Assembly (NCBI GenBank): GCA_949300355.1
Contig: CASGDY010000006.1
Coordinates: 1-32,610, forward strand
Direction: 5' to 3'
Source of the DNA: an uncultured Brachyspira sp.
Lineage (GTDB): Bacteria; Spirochaetota; Brachyspiria; Brachyspirales; Brachyspiraceae
Length of the DNA stretch: 32,610 bases
Translations under genes and position numbers: made by a program
Part shown: one piece after another, positions 1-7,437 of the stretch
Position numbering within the stretch: position 1 is the first letter of the stretch
Layout: every line of letters begins with the position of its first letter
The notes under the pieces: generated by a model
What the model was told of the DNA's origin: nothing
What the model saw: only the letters and a program-made list of their open reading frames with translations
Database searches by the model: none

Positions 1-787
1 ATTTTTCCAATATTAGCCATTATTGCACAAGGACATTTTGCTTCATTTTTTTCAGTAATACCAACTATGATATTGTATTTGATTTTGAATTATAAAAATA
101 CAGTGAAATATATTAAATATTGGATTTTAGGCGTTTTTTTATCATTTTTAGAATATCTGCCTTATTTAATATCAGAGTTTAATAATGGTTTTTATAATAC
201 AAAATTAATGCTTTCAAAAGGTTCAGATACGGGTAAAATTATCATTGCTAAAATACAAGCATTATTTTTATTTCCTACAAATGAAATGTCATCTCATTAC
301 CTAAGAGGTTTTAATAACATTATAGAATTTTGGACTTCAGAACCATCTTATATATGGTTTAATATTTTTAATTCTTAATCTTATATTTTCTATTTATTGT
401 TTAATAAATATGTTTTATTTTGTTTTTAACTTTAAATATAAAGCAAAAATAATAAATGAAAAAGTATCTATAGAACTATCCAAATTTTTTATTTTATCAA
501 TATTTTTAACTCTTTTATGTTTTTTAATTTTTAGATTTGGAGAGGGTTATTTTCATTATTTTTATGGTATTTTTGCTATCTGTTATATTCCTATAATATT
601 ATTTTTGATTCAAAAAGAAAATTTTGTTATGAATAATAAAAAAATATTTTCAGTTTTTATTATTTTTTTAGCATTGAATGCAGCTGCAATGTTTGGAAGT
701 ATTGATAGATATATAAATAAATTTGAAAAAGAATTATCTCAATATCAAAATAATGCTATAATAGAATTCTTAAATAAAAATAAATAG
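1..787 (+). pseudogene. polytopic membrane protein, 5'-truncated by window, one frameshift
   Basis: The reading frame is open from base 1 and encodes several hydrophobic segments, then stops at 376-378. A second frame continues from about 359 to 787 with the same very hydrophobic character and no start of its own before the ATG at 410. Removing one T from the run at 365-369 joins the two pieces smoothly (W-F-N-I-L-I-L-N-L-I-F-S). The whole is therefore best read as one gene with a +1 frameshift, not two small genes. Several membrane spans separated by short loops, with a charged C-terminal tail, suggest a GT-C type membrane glycosyltransferase of the ArnT/PMT kind. No catalytic motif is visible because the N-terminal part lies outside the window, so the function is a guess. 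The shift could be a sequencing error, decay or slippage. Confidence 0.6.
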
Positions 788-819
788 TTATTATTTTATA
801 TTAGTTATGTAAATTTTGT

Positions 820-848
820 TTGACTTTATTAGTTCAGTATTATATACT
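820..848 (+). promoter_or_regulatory. sigma70-type promoter of the TrpX-like lipoprotein gene
   Basis: TTGACT at 820-825 and TATACT at 843-848 are separated by 17 bases, about 45 bases before the start codon at 893. A strong GGGAG ribosome site follows near 881-886. The near-consensus boxes suggest strong expression. Promoter calls in DNA this AT-rich are only moderately reliable, but the -35 box and the spacing are good. Confidence 0.55.
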
Positions 849-892
849 ACTAGTAATAGTAATTATATGAAATTTTATTAGGGAGTATAATA

Positions 893-1858
893 ATGAAAAA
901 GTTATTTATTACTTTATCAATTGCAGTATTGTTTATTTCCTCATGTTCATCAAAAGCAAATAATGCAGGTAATTCATCTTCAAATAGCGGAACCAAGAAA
1001 ATAGGAATACTTCAGCTTGTAGAGCATTCAGCATTGGATCAGGCTAATAAAGGATTTGTAGATGGTCTTAAAGAAGCCGGATATGAAGATGGTAAGAATA
1101 TAACAATAGATTATCAAAATGCTCAGGGTGAACAAGCAAATTGTGTTACAATATCACAAAAATTTATTAATGATAAAGTAGATTTGATATTGGCAATAGC
1201 AACACCAGCAGCACAGGCAGTAGCTAATTTAACTAAAGACATACCTATACTTATAACAGCAGTTACAGATCCTGCAGATTCAAAATTGGTAGCTGATAAT
1301 AAAATGCCTGGAGGAAATGTTACAGGTACTTCAGATTTGACACCAGTAAAAGAACAAATGGAGCTTTTAAAAAAATTAGTTCCTTCAGCTAAAAATATAG
1401 GTTTTTTATATAGTTCAAGCGAACAGAATTCTAAATTTCAAATAGATATTGCTAAAGCAAAAGCTGATGAATTAGGTTTATCTTATGTAGATGCTACAGT
1501 AACAACTCCTAATGATTTACAGCAAGTTGTTCAGAGTTTAATAGGCAAAGTAGATGTTATATATGTACCTACAGATAATATGGTATCAGCCGGTATGGCA
1601 AATGTTATAGGTGTTACAGGACCTGCTAATATACCCGTAATATGCGGAGAGGCTGCTATGCTTAATGCTGGAGGACTAGCTACTTATGGTATAGATTACT
1701 ATGAATTGGGAAAATTAACAGCTAATCAGGCAGTAAAAATATTAAAAGGCGAATCTAAACCAGCTGAAATGCCTATAGAATATATACAAAATCCTGTATT
1801 AGAAATTAATACTAATGCAGCAAAAAAATTAAATATTACAATACCTGCAGATTTATAA
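893..1858 (+). CDS. TrpX/YtxO-type ABC transporter substrate-binding lipoprotein
   Basis: The 321-residue protein has a lipoprotein signal with Cys18 in the lipobox (I-S-S-C), followed by an Asn/Ser-rich tether. The mature part starts with K-K-I-G-I-L-Q and runs through V-D-L-I-L-A-I-A-T-P and I-P-I-L-I-T-A-V-T-D-P, which are hallmarks of the ABC_sub_bind family (PF04392, TrpX-like). Members bind small ligands such as aromatic amino acids outside the inner membrane. A clear GGGAG site precedes the ATG. No permease or ATPase gene follows, since a terminator-like hairpin and truA come next, so this is an orphan binding protein here; its partners must be elsewhere or absent. The ligand cannot be told from sequence. 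Confidence 0.85.
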   Translation: MKKLFITLSIAVLFISSCSSKANNAGNSSSNSGTKKIGILQLVEHSALDQANKGFVDGLKEAGYEDGKNITIDYQNAQGEQANCVTISQKFINDKVDLILAIATPAAQAVANLTKDIPILITAVTDPADSKLVADNKMPGGNVTGTSDLTPVKEQMELLKKLVPSAKNIGFLYSSSEQNSKFQIDIAKAKADELGLSYVDATVTTPNDLQQVVQSLIGKVDVIYVPTDNMVSAGMANVIGVTGPANIPVICGEAAMLNAGGLATYGIDYYELGKLTANQAVKILKGESKPAEMPIEYIQNPVLEINTNAAKKLNITIPADL

Positions 1859-1881
1859 TAACTATAATTTTATGAATATAC

Positions 1882-1918
1882 AAAGCCTGTATAATTATTT
1901 ATATGGGCTTTTATTTTT
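1882..1918 (+). terminator. hairpin terminator after the TrpX-like gene
   Basis: AAAGCCTGTATA (1882-1893) can pair with TATATGGGCTTT (1900-1911), with two G-U wobbles, and is followed by a T-rich tail to 1918. It ends only a few bases before the truA start codon at 1925. Confidence 0.6.
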
Positions 1919-1924
1919 TAATTT

Positions 1925-2674
1925 ATGAATAATATAAAGATAACAATACAATATGACGGTACAGATTTCTATGGCTGGCAGATACAGCCTAATTTAAGAA
2001 CAGTTCAGGGCGAGATATATAAAGCTGTTCAGAAAGTATATGGAGAAAAGATTACTATATACGGATGCGGAAGAACTGATGCTGGAGTTCATGCTTTGGG
2101 ACAGGTTGCTAATTTCAGAGTACCTAAAATGCTCGTTCCAATCCATAAAGTTCATATAGCTTTGAATTCATATTTAGACAGAGATTTAAGAATAATAAAA
2201 GCTGAAGAGATGCCTAATAGCTTTAATGCTAGGGCTTCAGCTACATTTAGAGAATATTTATATATAGTTCATAACAGCAGTACTTCTTTTCCATTTTATG
2301 AGAGATACTCATGGTTTTATAGAAAAAATGTTATAGATGAAAAATTAATCAATGAATATGCTAAATATCTAATAGGCGAGCATAATTTTACTTCATTTTG
2401 TTCTACGGAAGATGAGAATGATTCTAAATTCAGATATTTGGAAAGAGTTAAAGCTGTACGAAGAGGAGATACTATATATTTTATAATTAGAGGTAATGCT
2501 TTCTTACATAATATGGTTAGAATAATAGTTGGTACTTTGGTAGAGGGACAAAAGAAAAAAATGCCTATTAATTTTATAGAAGATATATTGAAAAGTGAAG
2601 ATAGAGCGAGTGCTTTTGTAACAGCACCTGCACATGGACTTTATTTTAGAAGAGCATTTTTTAAAGATGAATGA
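1925..2674 (+). CDS. truA: tRNA pseudouridine(38-40) synthase TruA
   Basis: The 249-residue protein starts with the typical TruA N-terminus (I-Q-Y-D-G-T-D-F-Y-G-W-Q). It contains the catalytic motif G-R-T-D-A-G-V-H with Asp52 as nucleophile, and it ends with the family's A-P-A-H-G-L-Y. TruA isomerises uridines 38-40 in the anticodon arm of many tRNAs. Its length is close to the usual 245-270. The ATG at 1925 has no obvious Shine-Dalgarno and lies a few bases after the T tail of the upstream hairpin, so translation may depend on read-through or on a very short leader. Two tRNA genes follow. The assignment is very secure. Confidence 0.95.
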   Translation: MNNIKITIQYDGTDFYGWQIQPNLRTVQGEIYKAVQKVYGEKITIYGCGRTDAGVHALGQVANFRVPKMLVPIHKVHIALNSYLDRDLRIIKAEEMPNSFNARASATFREYLYIVHNSSTSFPFYERYSWFYRKNVIDEKLINEYAKYLIGEHNFTSFCSTEDENDSKFRYLERVKAVRRGDTIYFIIRGNAFLHNMVRIIVGTLVEGQKKKMPINFIEDILKSEDRASAFVTAPAHGLYFRRAFFKDE

Positions 2675-2703
2675 TTTTAAACTAAAAAATAAAACAAAAA
2701 AAC

Positions 2704-2731
2704 TTGAAATAAATTTTATATATGTTATAAT
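2704..2731 (+). promoter_or_regulatory. extended -10 promoter of the tRNA genes
   Basis: TTGAAA at 2704-2709 and a perfect TATAAT at 2726-2731 are 16 bases apart, with a TG one base before the -10 box (TGTTATAAT). This lies 17 bases before the tRNA-Ser 5' end. No other promoter is evident between the two tRNA genes, so both tRNAs are probably transcribed from here. Confidence 0.65.
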
Positions 2732-2748
2732 GTAATCCATATTTGTTT

Positions 2749-2831
2749 GGAGAGTTCGTTCAATTGGTAGAGCAGCGGTCTTGAAAACCGCCGGGCTAAC
2801 ACCCATGTGGGTTCGAGTCCCACACTCTCCG
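2749..2831 (+). tRNA. tRNA-Ser(UGA)
   Basis: Acceptor strands GGAGAGT (2749-2755) and ACTCTCC (2824-2830) pair perfectly, with discriminator G at 2831. The anticodon stem GCGGT/ACCGC encloses the loop CTTGAAA, giving anticodon TGA. The long variable arm (CGGG...CCC) typical of serine tRNAs is present, followed by a T arm with GTTCGAGTCC. CCA is not encoded. Confidence 0.95.
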
Positions 2832-2864
2832 ATTTTGTAAAACTTGATAGCTTCTTTATTATAA

Positions 2865-2937
2865 GGGGCTTTAGCTCATCAGGATAGAGCACTGGTTTCC
2901 TAAACCGGGTGGGCAGGTTCGAGTCCTGTAAGCCCCA
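2865..2937 (+). tRNA. tRNA-Arg(CCU)
   Basis: Acceptor strands GGGGCTT (2865-2871) and AAGCCCC (2930-2936) pair, with discriminator A. The anticodon stem CTGGT/ACCGG, with one wobble, encloses TTCCTAA, giving anticodon CCT. The T arm carries GGTTCGAGTCC. CCA is not encoded. It lies 33 bases after tRNA-Ser with no promoter of its own. Confidence 0.93.
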
Positions 2938-2976
2938 AAATGTTTTGTCCTAATATCTTAATAAAAGTTTCTTAAA

Positions 2977-3528
2977 ATGAATATCAGAGATTATATTTCG
3001 TATCTATTTAATAAAAATAAATTAAAAAAAGTTAAGCTTTTGGTGTCTGATATAGACGGAGTTATGACTGACGGAAGATTAATATTTGATGATAATGGTG
3101 TTGAGAGTAAATTTTTTAATACTCAAGATGGTATGGGAGTAGTTTTAGCATTAAAAGCTGGTATAAAAGTTGCTGTCATTTCAGGAAGCAACTCTAATGC
3201 TATAAAAACAAGATTCGATAAATTTAGAAGGCATGGTTTTGAGGATTTAATATTAGGCGAAGAAAATAAAATGCCTATAGTTTTAACTTTAATGGAAAAA
3301 TATGGTTTAAAAGAAGAAGAGATAGCTTATATTGGAGATGATTTAATAGATTTAAGTGTTATGAAGTATGTAGGAATATCTTTTTCTCCTAAAGATGCAC
3401 ATTATGAGGCTTTAAAGGCTGCTGATATTATAATCAGTAAAAGAGGCGGATATGGTGCTGTTAGAGTAGTAATAGATATGATACTTAAATCTAAAGGTAT
3501 TTATAATGAAATTATTAGTAAAATTTAG
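2977..3528 (+). CDS. kdsC: KdsC-type HAD phosphatase (KDO 8-phosphate phosphatase)
   Basis: The 183-residue protein is a capless (C0) HAD hydrolase. It has D25-I-D27-G-V-M-T-D-G as nucleophile motif, V-I-S-G-S at about 67-71, Lys98 as motif III lysine, and Y-I-G-D-D-L at 118-123 as the metal motif. This is the KdsC pattern and length. KdsC removes phosphate from 3-deoxy-D-manno-octulosonate 8-phosphate, making the KDO used in the inner core of lipo(oligo)saccharide. The next two genes are LptC- and LptA-like, the same order as kdsC-lptC-lptA in enterobacteria, which supports the envelope role. The ATG at 2977 has no clear ribosome site. A related sugar-acid phosphatase activity (NulO/sialic-acid type) cannot be fully excluded. 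Confidence 0.85.
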   Translation: MNIRDYISYLFNKNKLKKVKLLVSDIDGVMTDGRLIFDDNGVESKFFNTQDGMGVVLALKAGIKVAVISGSNSNAIKTRFDKFRRHGFEDLILGEENKMPIVLTLMEKYGLKEEEIAYIGDDLIDLSVMKYVGISFSPKDAHYEALKAADIIISKRGGYGAVRVVIDMILKSKGIYNEIISKI

Positions 3529-4066
3529 TATGATATTCTTATTATGTGTTTCCTGCACTAATTTTGATAATATTGGTAAAGAATTTAATCAGCCTGATGA
3601 TTTTGTTCCGCCTCCTGATATGGAATTTTATGGTTTTAGAAGAGAAAGTTATGATACAAATTTTAAGCAGTTAGATTCTTTTGCAACTAATGCTAAATTC
3701 TACAATAAAAAAAAATTGGCTGAGCTTTATGAAAGCAGAACATATACTTATGATTCTAATAATACAATAGCCGCTAGCGTATCCGGAGAGTTTATAACTA
3801 TAAATCAGGAAACATTGTTTACGCAAATATATACAAATGTGATTGTTAAATCATCGAATAATACTATTCTTTATACTGAATATTTACAATGGGATAATGA
3901 GAAACAGCAATTTAAAAGTCCTGTTCCTATACGAGTAGAGCAGGAGGATGGAAGTTGGCTTACAGGAAGCAGTATGGAAGGTGATATGGGATTAGAACAT
4001 ATTACAATATATAATGAAACTGATGAAGGTGATGCTATAGGAGTTCCGGTTGCTGAAGATCAATAA
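3506..4066 (+). CDS. lptC: LptC-like lipoprotein, LPS transport
   Basis: The 186-residue protein has a short lipoprotein signal ending L-C-V-S-C (Cys17). A Pro/Asp-rich tether leads into a single beta-rich domain with Y-T-E-Y-L-Q-W-D-N and G-S-S-M-E-G-D-M-G-L-E-H, which are hallmark strands of LptC. LptC links the LptB2FG inner-membrane extractor to the periplasmic LptA bridge. The ATG overlaps the end of kdsC by 23 bases and has AAAGG at about 3493-3497, so the two are translationally coupled. E. coli LptC is anchored by a transmembrane helix; here the anchor appears to be a lipid. The short E/D-rich C-terminal tail has no obvious counterpart. Confidence 0.8.
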   Translation: MKLLVKFSMIFLLCVSCTNFDNIGKEFNQPDDFVPPPDMEFYGFRRESYDTNFKQLDSFATNAKFYNKKKLAELYESRTYTYDSNNTIAASVSGEFITINQETLFTQIYTNVIVKSSNNTILYTEYLQWDNEKQQFKSPVPIRVEQEDGSWLTGSSMEGDMGLEHITIYNETDEGDAIGVPVAEDQ

Positions 4067-5390
4067 AATTTTCGTTATAATCATATTGTTCATATTGGCA
4101 TTGTCTTTGCTTGCCCAATCAAGAAGAAGTGCTGATAAATTTACTTACAATAATAAAACAAAAGTTTTTCAATACACAGGTAATTCTAAAATGGAGGATT
4201 CATCTGCTGTAATTACAAGTCATGTTATGACATTCTATCAGGAAACAGAGTTGGCTACATTCAGCGGTGGTGTTAGACTTTTAAGTAAAACCAATGGCTC
4301 TACAATATCCGGCGGATATGCAAGTTATAATGGAAAAACTAGATATGCTTATGTAAAAAATAAACCAGTCTTAAAATCTCCTACTAATAATATGACTATA
4401 AGAAGTTCATTTATGGAGAGGGACTTTAATACTCCAATAGCTAAAGCCATTAGTAATGTACATTTAACACATATTGATCGGGAAAGTAAAAGAAAAACAG
4501 ACGGATATGCAGATAATTTAACATACGATATGGATTCTGAAATAGCACTTCTTACAGGAAATCCTAGACTCTATCAAGGTTCTGATAGACTTGAAGGTGA
4601 AATATTAGAGTATAATGCTAAAAAAGCTACTGCTAATGTTATGGGAAGGGGAAAGATATATGTTCTTCAAACTAATAATTATGTGAATTCTTCTGAAACA
4701 AATAAAAAAAAGGATAATGTAAGTAATTATAATATTGTAGTGGCAGACAGATTATTTTTGAATGAATATGGCGGAAAAGATAATAACACCCGTACTTTAT
4801 ATGCTTATGGAAATGTTACAGCCTATTTTTATGAAGAGAATATGATACTTAAAGGCGGATATATAGAATATGAAATAGATAATGAGCATATTTATATGTA
4901 TCAAGATCCTTCTGTTAGAATTCCTGACAGAGGAATTATAGCTTTTGGCGAATGGATAGAGTATAAAAAAGACGAAAAATTTAAAGATGTTATATTTCAT
5001 AATGATGTTGTTATGATAGATTATGACGAGAGTTTATCATTAGAAGGGGATTTGCTTCATCTTGATCCGGATACTAAGGTTGCTACGGTAAGCGGAAGTC
5101 CCAAAGCTTATGTGGAAGATAGAAGCATTAAGATTACATCTGTAACTATGCAGATGTTTAACGATGAAGAAAAGCTTCGTGCTAATGGAAATGTATATGT
5201 AGAAGGTAAGGATATGAACTCTCAAAGTGCTTGGGCTACTTATTTTGATAAGGAGAAATATTTAAGGCTTTGGGGTGAAAGTCCGTATTTGAAACAAAAA
5301 GAAAGTGTTGTAAGAGCAAGAGAAATAAAATATTATATAGAGACTGAAAAAGTTGAAGCTATGGGTGTAAGCGGTGAAATACCTGAATAA
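4050..5390 (+). CDS. lptA: Long LptA/OstA-like periplasmic protein (TTG start)
   Basis: The 446-residue protein has a cleavable signal peptide (hydrophobic 6-21, likely cut after A-Q) followed by several OstA/LptA-type beta-jellyroll repeats. Recurring phrases include G-Y-A-S-Y-N-G-K, D-G-Y-A-D-N-L-T-Y-D, G-G-Y-I-E-Y-E-I-D-N and L-E-G-D-L-L-H-L-D. E. coli LptA is about 185 residues, so this version carries roughly twice the fold and could span more of the periplasm by itself. The start is TTG at 4050, chosen because AGGAG (4039-4043) lies six bases upstream and the signal peptide follows at once. It overlaps lptC by 17 bases and the next gene by 17. Role: carrying lipo-oligosaccharide to the outer membrane, inferred from fold and context. 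Confidence 0.8.
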   Translation: MLKINKIFVIIILFILALSLLAQSRRSADKFTYNNKTKVFQYTGNSKMEDSSAVITSHVMTFYQETELATFSGGVRLLSKTNGSTISGGYASYNGKTRYAYVKNKPVLKSPTNNMTIRSSFMERDFNTPIAKAISNVHLTHIDRESKRKTDGYADNLTYDMDSEIALLTGNPRLYQGSDRLEGEILEYNAKKATANVMGRGKIYVLQTNNYVNSSETNKKKDNVSNYNIVVADRLFLNEYGGKDNNTRTLYAYGNVTAYFYEENMILKGGYIEYEIDNEHIYMYQDPSVRIPDRGIIAFGEWIEYKKDEKFKDVIFHNDVVMIDYDESLSLEGDLLHLDPDTKVATVSGSPKAYVEDRSIKITSVTMQMFNDEEKLRANGNVYVEGKDMNSQSAWATYFDKEKYLRLWGESPYLKQKESVVRAREIKYYIETEKVEAMGVSGEIPE

Positions 5391-6342
5391 TATAGTATTT
5401 TTATTTTTGGTATTCTTTTTATCATGTCAGAAAAGTAATGAACCTCTCAATAAAAATAAAGTATATGATGTTAATATAACTTACATAGAGGATAATAGCA
5501 TTGTCGGTTTCAGTCCTGGTGATTTTCTTGATATTTTTGATGCTGATTTATCAGAACTTACTTATAAAATATTGGGTTATAAAATAAAATACAATTTGAA
5601 AAATGGTATAAGTTATGATAAATTTTACAGAGATAATAGAAAAATAATAATAGAAAATTCAGATATATTTAAGAGATATTTTATAGATCTAAAAAACATA
5701 GATTCAAATCAATTAGAAAAAGATATATTATACTCCCTTTCAAATGAAACTAGTGCAAATATAAGAAATTTATTCGGATATGAATATGGAACTCCATTAT
5801 ATGTAATAGCTAAAAGTATAGCTCCGTCTTATCAGCAGAGTATACTTAATATTTGGAATAGCCCTGTAAATGGAAGAAATGAGCTTTTAGATGGAAAAAG
5901 ATTATTTATATTTAGTTCTTTATATTGGAGAATAGTTGCAAATGAATTTGTAGATAGCTCTATAGTTATAGTAAATATGCCTTTAACTTCAAATTACAGA
6001 GGAATGAGTGCTAAATCTATTGCTGACGGAGGCTTTGTAGATAGAATAATATGCGAAAATAATAGTATAAAGCCATGTAAATCTATTTCCATAATAAGCA
6101 CTTATCAATTTTTTAATTCTGCTTTAGATCATGAAACTTTAAAAAATATATTTTCTTATTATGTAATTCAATCTATTGGCTCTATGTTTGCTAAATATGA
6201 TATACATTCAGGTGAAAAACATTCAATAATGGCTGAAGTTAATAGGTTTGATTATGTTAACTGGTATAGTAACATAATAAACTTTAAATTAAATCAGCCT
6301 TACAAGACTATTAAATATTATAAAGATACTATTAAATACTAA
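5374..6342 (+). CDS. Lipoprotein of unknown function in the lpt cluster (GTG start)
   Basis: The 322-residue product starts with GTG at 5374, overlapping lptA by 17 bases. It has a classic lipoprotein signal with Cys18 (F-F-L-S-C-Q). I do not recognise the family. The domain is mixed alpha/beta, with two cysteines (about 227 and 235) that could form a disulfide. Near the C-terminus, residues 264-270 (V-I-Q-S-I-G-S) and 282-287 (K-H-S-I-M-A) resemble the layout of a metzincin HEIGH...H...M region, but the zinc-binding histidines are missing. It may be an inactive protease-like fold or chance. Tight overlap with kdsC-lptC-lptA makes an envelope role likely. Confidence 0.7.
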   Translation: MKYLNNIVFLFLVFFLSCQKSNEPLNKNKVYDVNITYIEDNSIVGFSPGDFLDIFDADLSELTYKILGYKIKYNLKNGISYDKFYRDNRKIIIENSDIFKRYFIDLKNIDSNQLEKDILYSLSNETSANIRNLFGYEYGTPLYVIAKSIAPSYQQSILNIWNSPVNGRNELLDGKRLFIFSSLYWRIVANEFVDSSIVIVNMPLTSNYRGMSAKSIADGGFVDRIICENNSIKPCKSISIISTYQFFNSALDHETLKNIFSYYVIQSIGSMFAKYDIHSGEKHSIMAEVNRFDYVNWYSNIINFKLNQPYKTIKYYKDTIKY

Positions 6343-6515
6343 ATTTATAAAAATAGTATGAATTAACTATGTAATAATCAACATTATATAAAAAATGTCT
6401 ATCAAAAATAATACAAAAATTATTAAATGTCTATTATATATGTAGTATATGTATAATATTTACTTTGTTGCTTAATATAATAGTAAATTTTTTGTAAAAC
6501 CAGATAAAAACAGTA

Positions 6516-6543
6516 TTTACTTATAATAAAAAGATAATATAAT
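6516..6543 (+). promoter_or_regulatory. candidate promoter of the outer-membrane protein gene
   Basis: TTTACT at 6516-6521 and TATAAT at 6538-6543 are 16 bases apart. The gap 6343-6599 contains otherwise only AT-rich sequence with short repeated words (AAATGTCTAT occurs near 6395 and 6426). I see no terminator with a T tail after the preceding gene. Confidence 0.4.
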
Positions 6544-6599
6544 ATAACATAAACATTTTTATTATTATGTCGATTTTAATTAGTGGGAGAAAATATTTT

Positions 6600-7415
6600 A
6601 TGATGAAAAAAATTTTTATTAACATTTTATTGTTTGCTGGATTTTCAGCGGCTTATGGTTTTGAAGAAGGTTTTATTTGGGCATTGAAGGCGAACTTTAA
6701 TGGAACAGCAACTATGCCTTCAATAAGTCAGGAAGATTTAAATAAAATCGGGGCTGCTTATATGAAAGGTTCCGTAGGTTACACTATGGACGGAGAAGCT
6801 GAGCTTGGTTATTTATTCGGATCTGAAAGATGGTTTAATGGAATGACTCCTGATAAATTCAGCGGTATGAGTTTATTTGTTTCTTTAGGTGTAGGAAATG
6901 GTTTTGCAGGACAAATAGCAGGAAACACTGTAGATGGTAAAACTGCTAATGCTTATATAAATGTGAGTTATGCTCCTGTAATAAGTTTCGGAGTAGGTAC
7001 TAAGGCTTATTTCTTGAACAGCAGATTAGCATTAGGACTTCATATAGGAGGTAAATTAATAGCAGACTTATCTCCTGAATATTTAGCTTATTTTGATAGA
7101 TCAGATATTCCAGGTTTCCCAGAAATAGGAGAAATAATAGTAACTGACTTTATGATAAAAAATATGAATCCTGTTATGTTCAGTATTAAATTTATGATAG
7201 AGTATAATCAGCCTGTAAATGACAGAGTTGAGGTAATATTAGGAGCTTATACCAGATTTAATGTATATTCTCCAAAATATATAACAATGCCTGATTCTTT
7301 ATATAATCTTATGAAACAGGCTGCACCAGATTTTACTTTAGATACACCATTAAAATCTTATTTTATTAACTCATTAGATTTTGGTCTTACTATAGGATTA
7401 GCATTTAAGGGGTAA
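6600..7415 (+). CDS. putative outer-membrane beta-barrel protein
   Basis: The start at the ATG pair 6600/6603 is preferred over the in-frame ATG at 6567, because GGGAGA at 6585-6590 lies at ribosome-site distance and the signal peptide begins M-M-K-K. The result is a 271-residue protein with signal peptide M-M-K-K-I-F...F-S-A-A-Y-G, followed by alternating hydrophobic/polar strands rich in Gly and aromatic residues (G-Y-T-M-D-G-E-A-E-L-G-Y-L-F, S-L-G-V-G-N-G-F). The C-terminus is strand-like (S-L-D-F-G-L-T-I-G-L-A-F-K-G). This fits a small spirochaetal outer-membrane barrel or surface protein. No named family is recognised. The next lipoprotein gene starts 22 bases downstream without an intervening promoter, so the two are probably cotranscribed. 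Confidence 0.65.
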   Translation: MMKKIFINILLFAGFSAAYGFEEGFIWALKANFNGTATMPSISQEDLNKIGAAYMKGSVGYTMDGEAELGYLFGSERWFNGMTPDKFSGMSLFVSLGVGNGFAGQIAGNTVDGKTANAYINVSYAPVISFGVGTKAYFLNSRLALGLHIGGKLIADLSPEYLAYFDRSDIPGFPEIGEIIVTDFMIKNMNPVMFSIKFMIEYNQPVNDRVEVILGAYTRFNVYSPKYITMPDSLYNLMKQAAPDFTLDTPLKSYFINSLDFGLTIGLAFKG

Positions 7416-7437
7416 TTGATAGTTTGAGGTAATAATT

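Noticed and set aside
2504-2806. - strand ORF of 100 codons over the truA end and tRNA-Ser
   Set aside because: It runs antisense through truA and a well-formed tRNA gene, and has no ribosome site.
6567-6599. Upstream ATG for the barrel-type protein
   Set aside because: GGGAGA lies between it and the M-M-K-K start, and the signal peptide begins at 6600.
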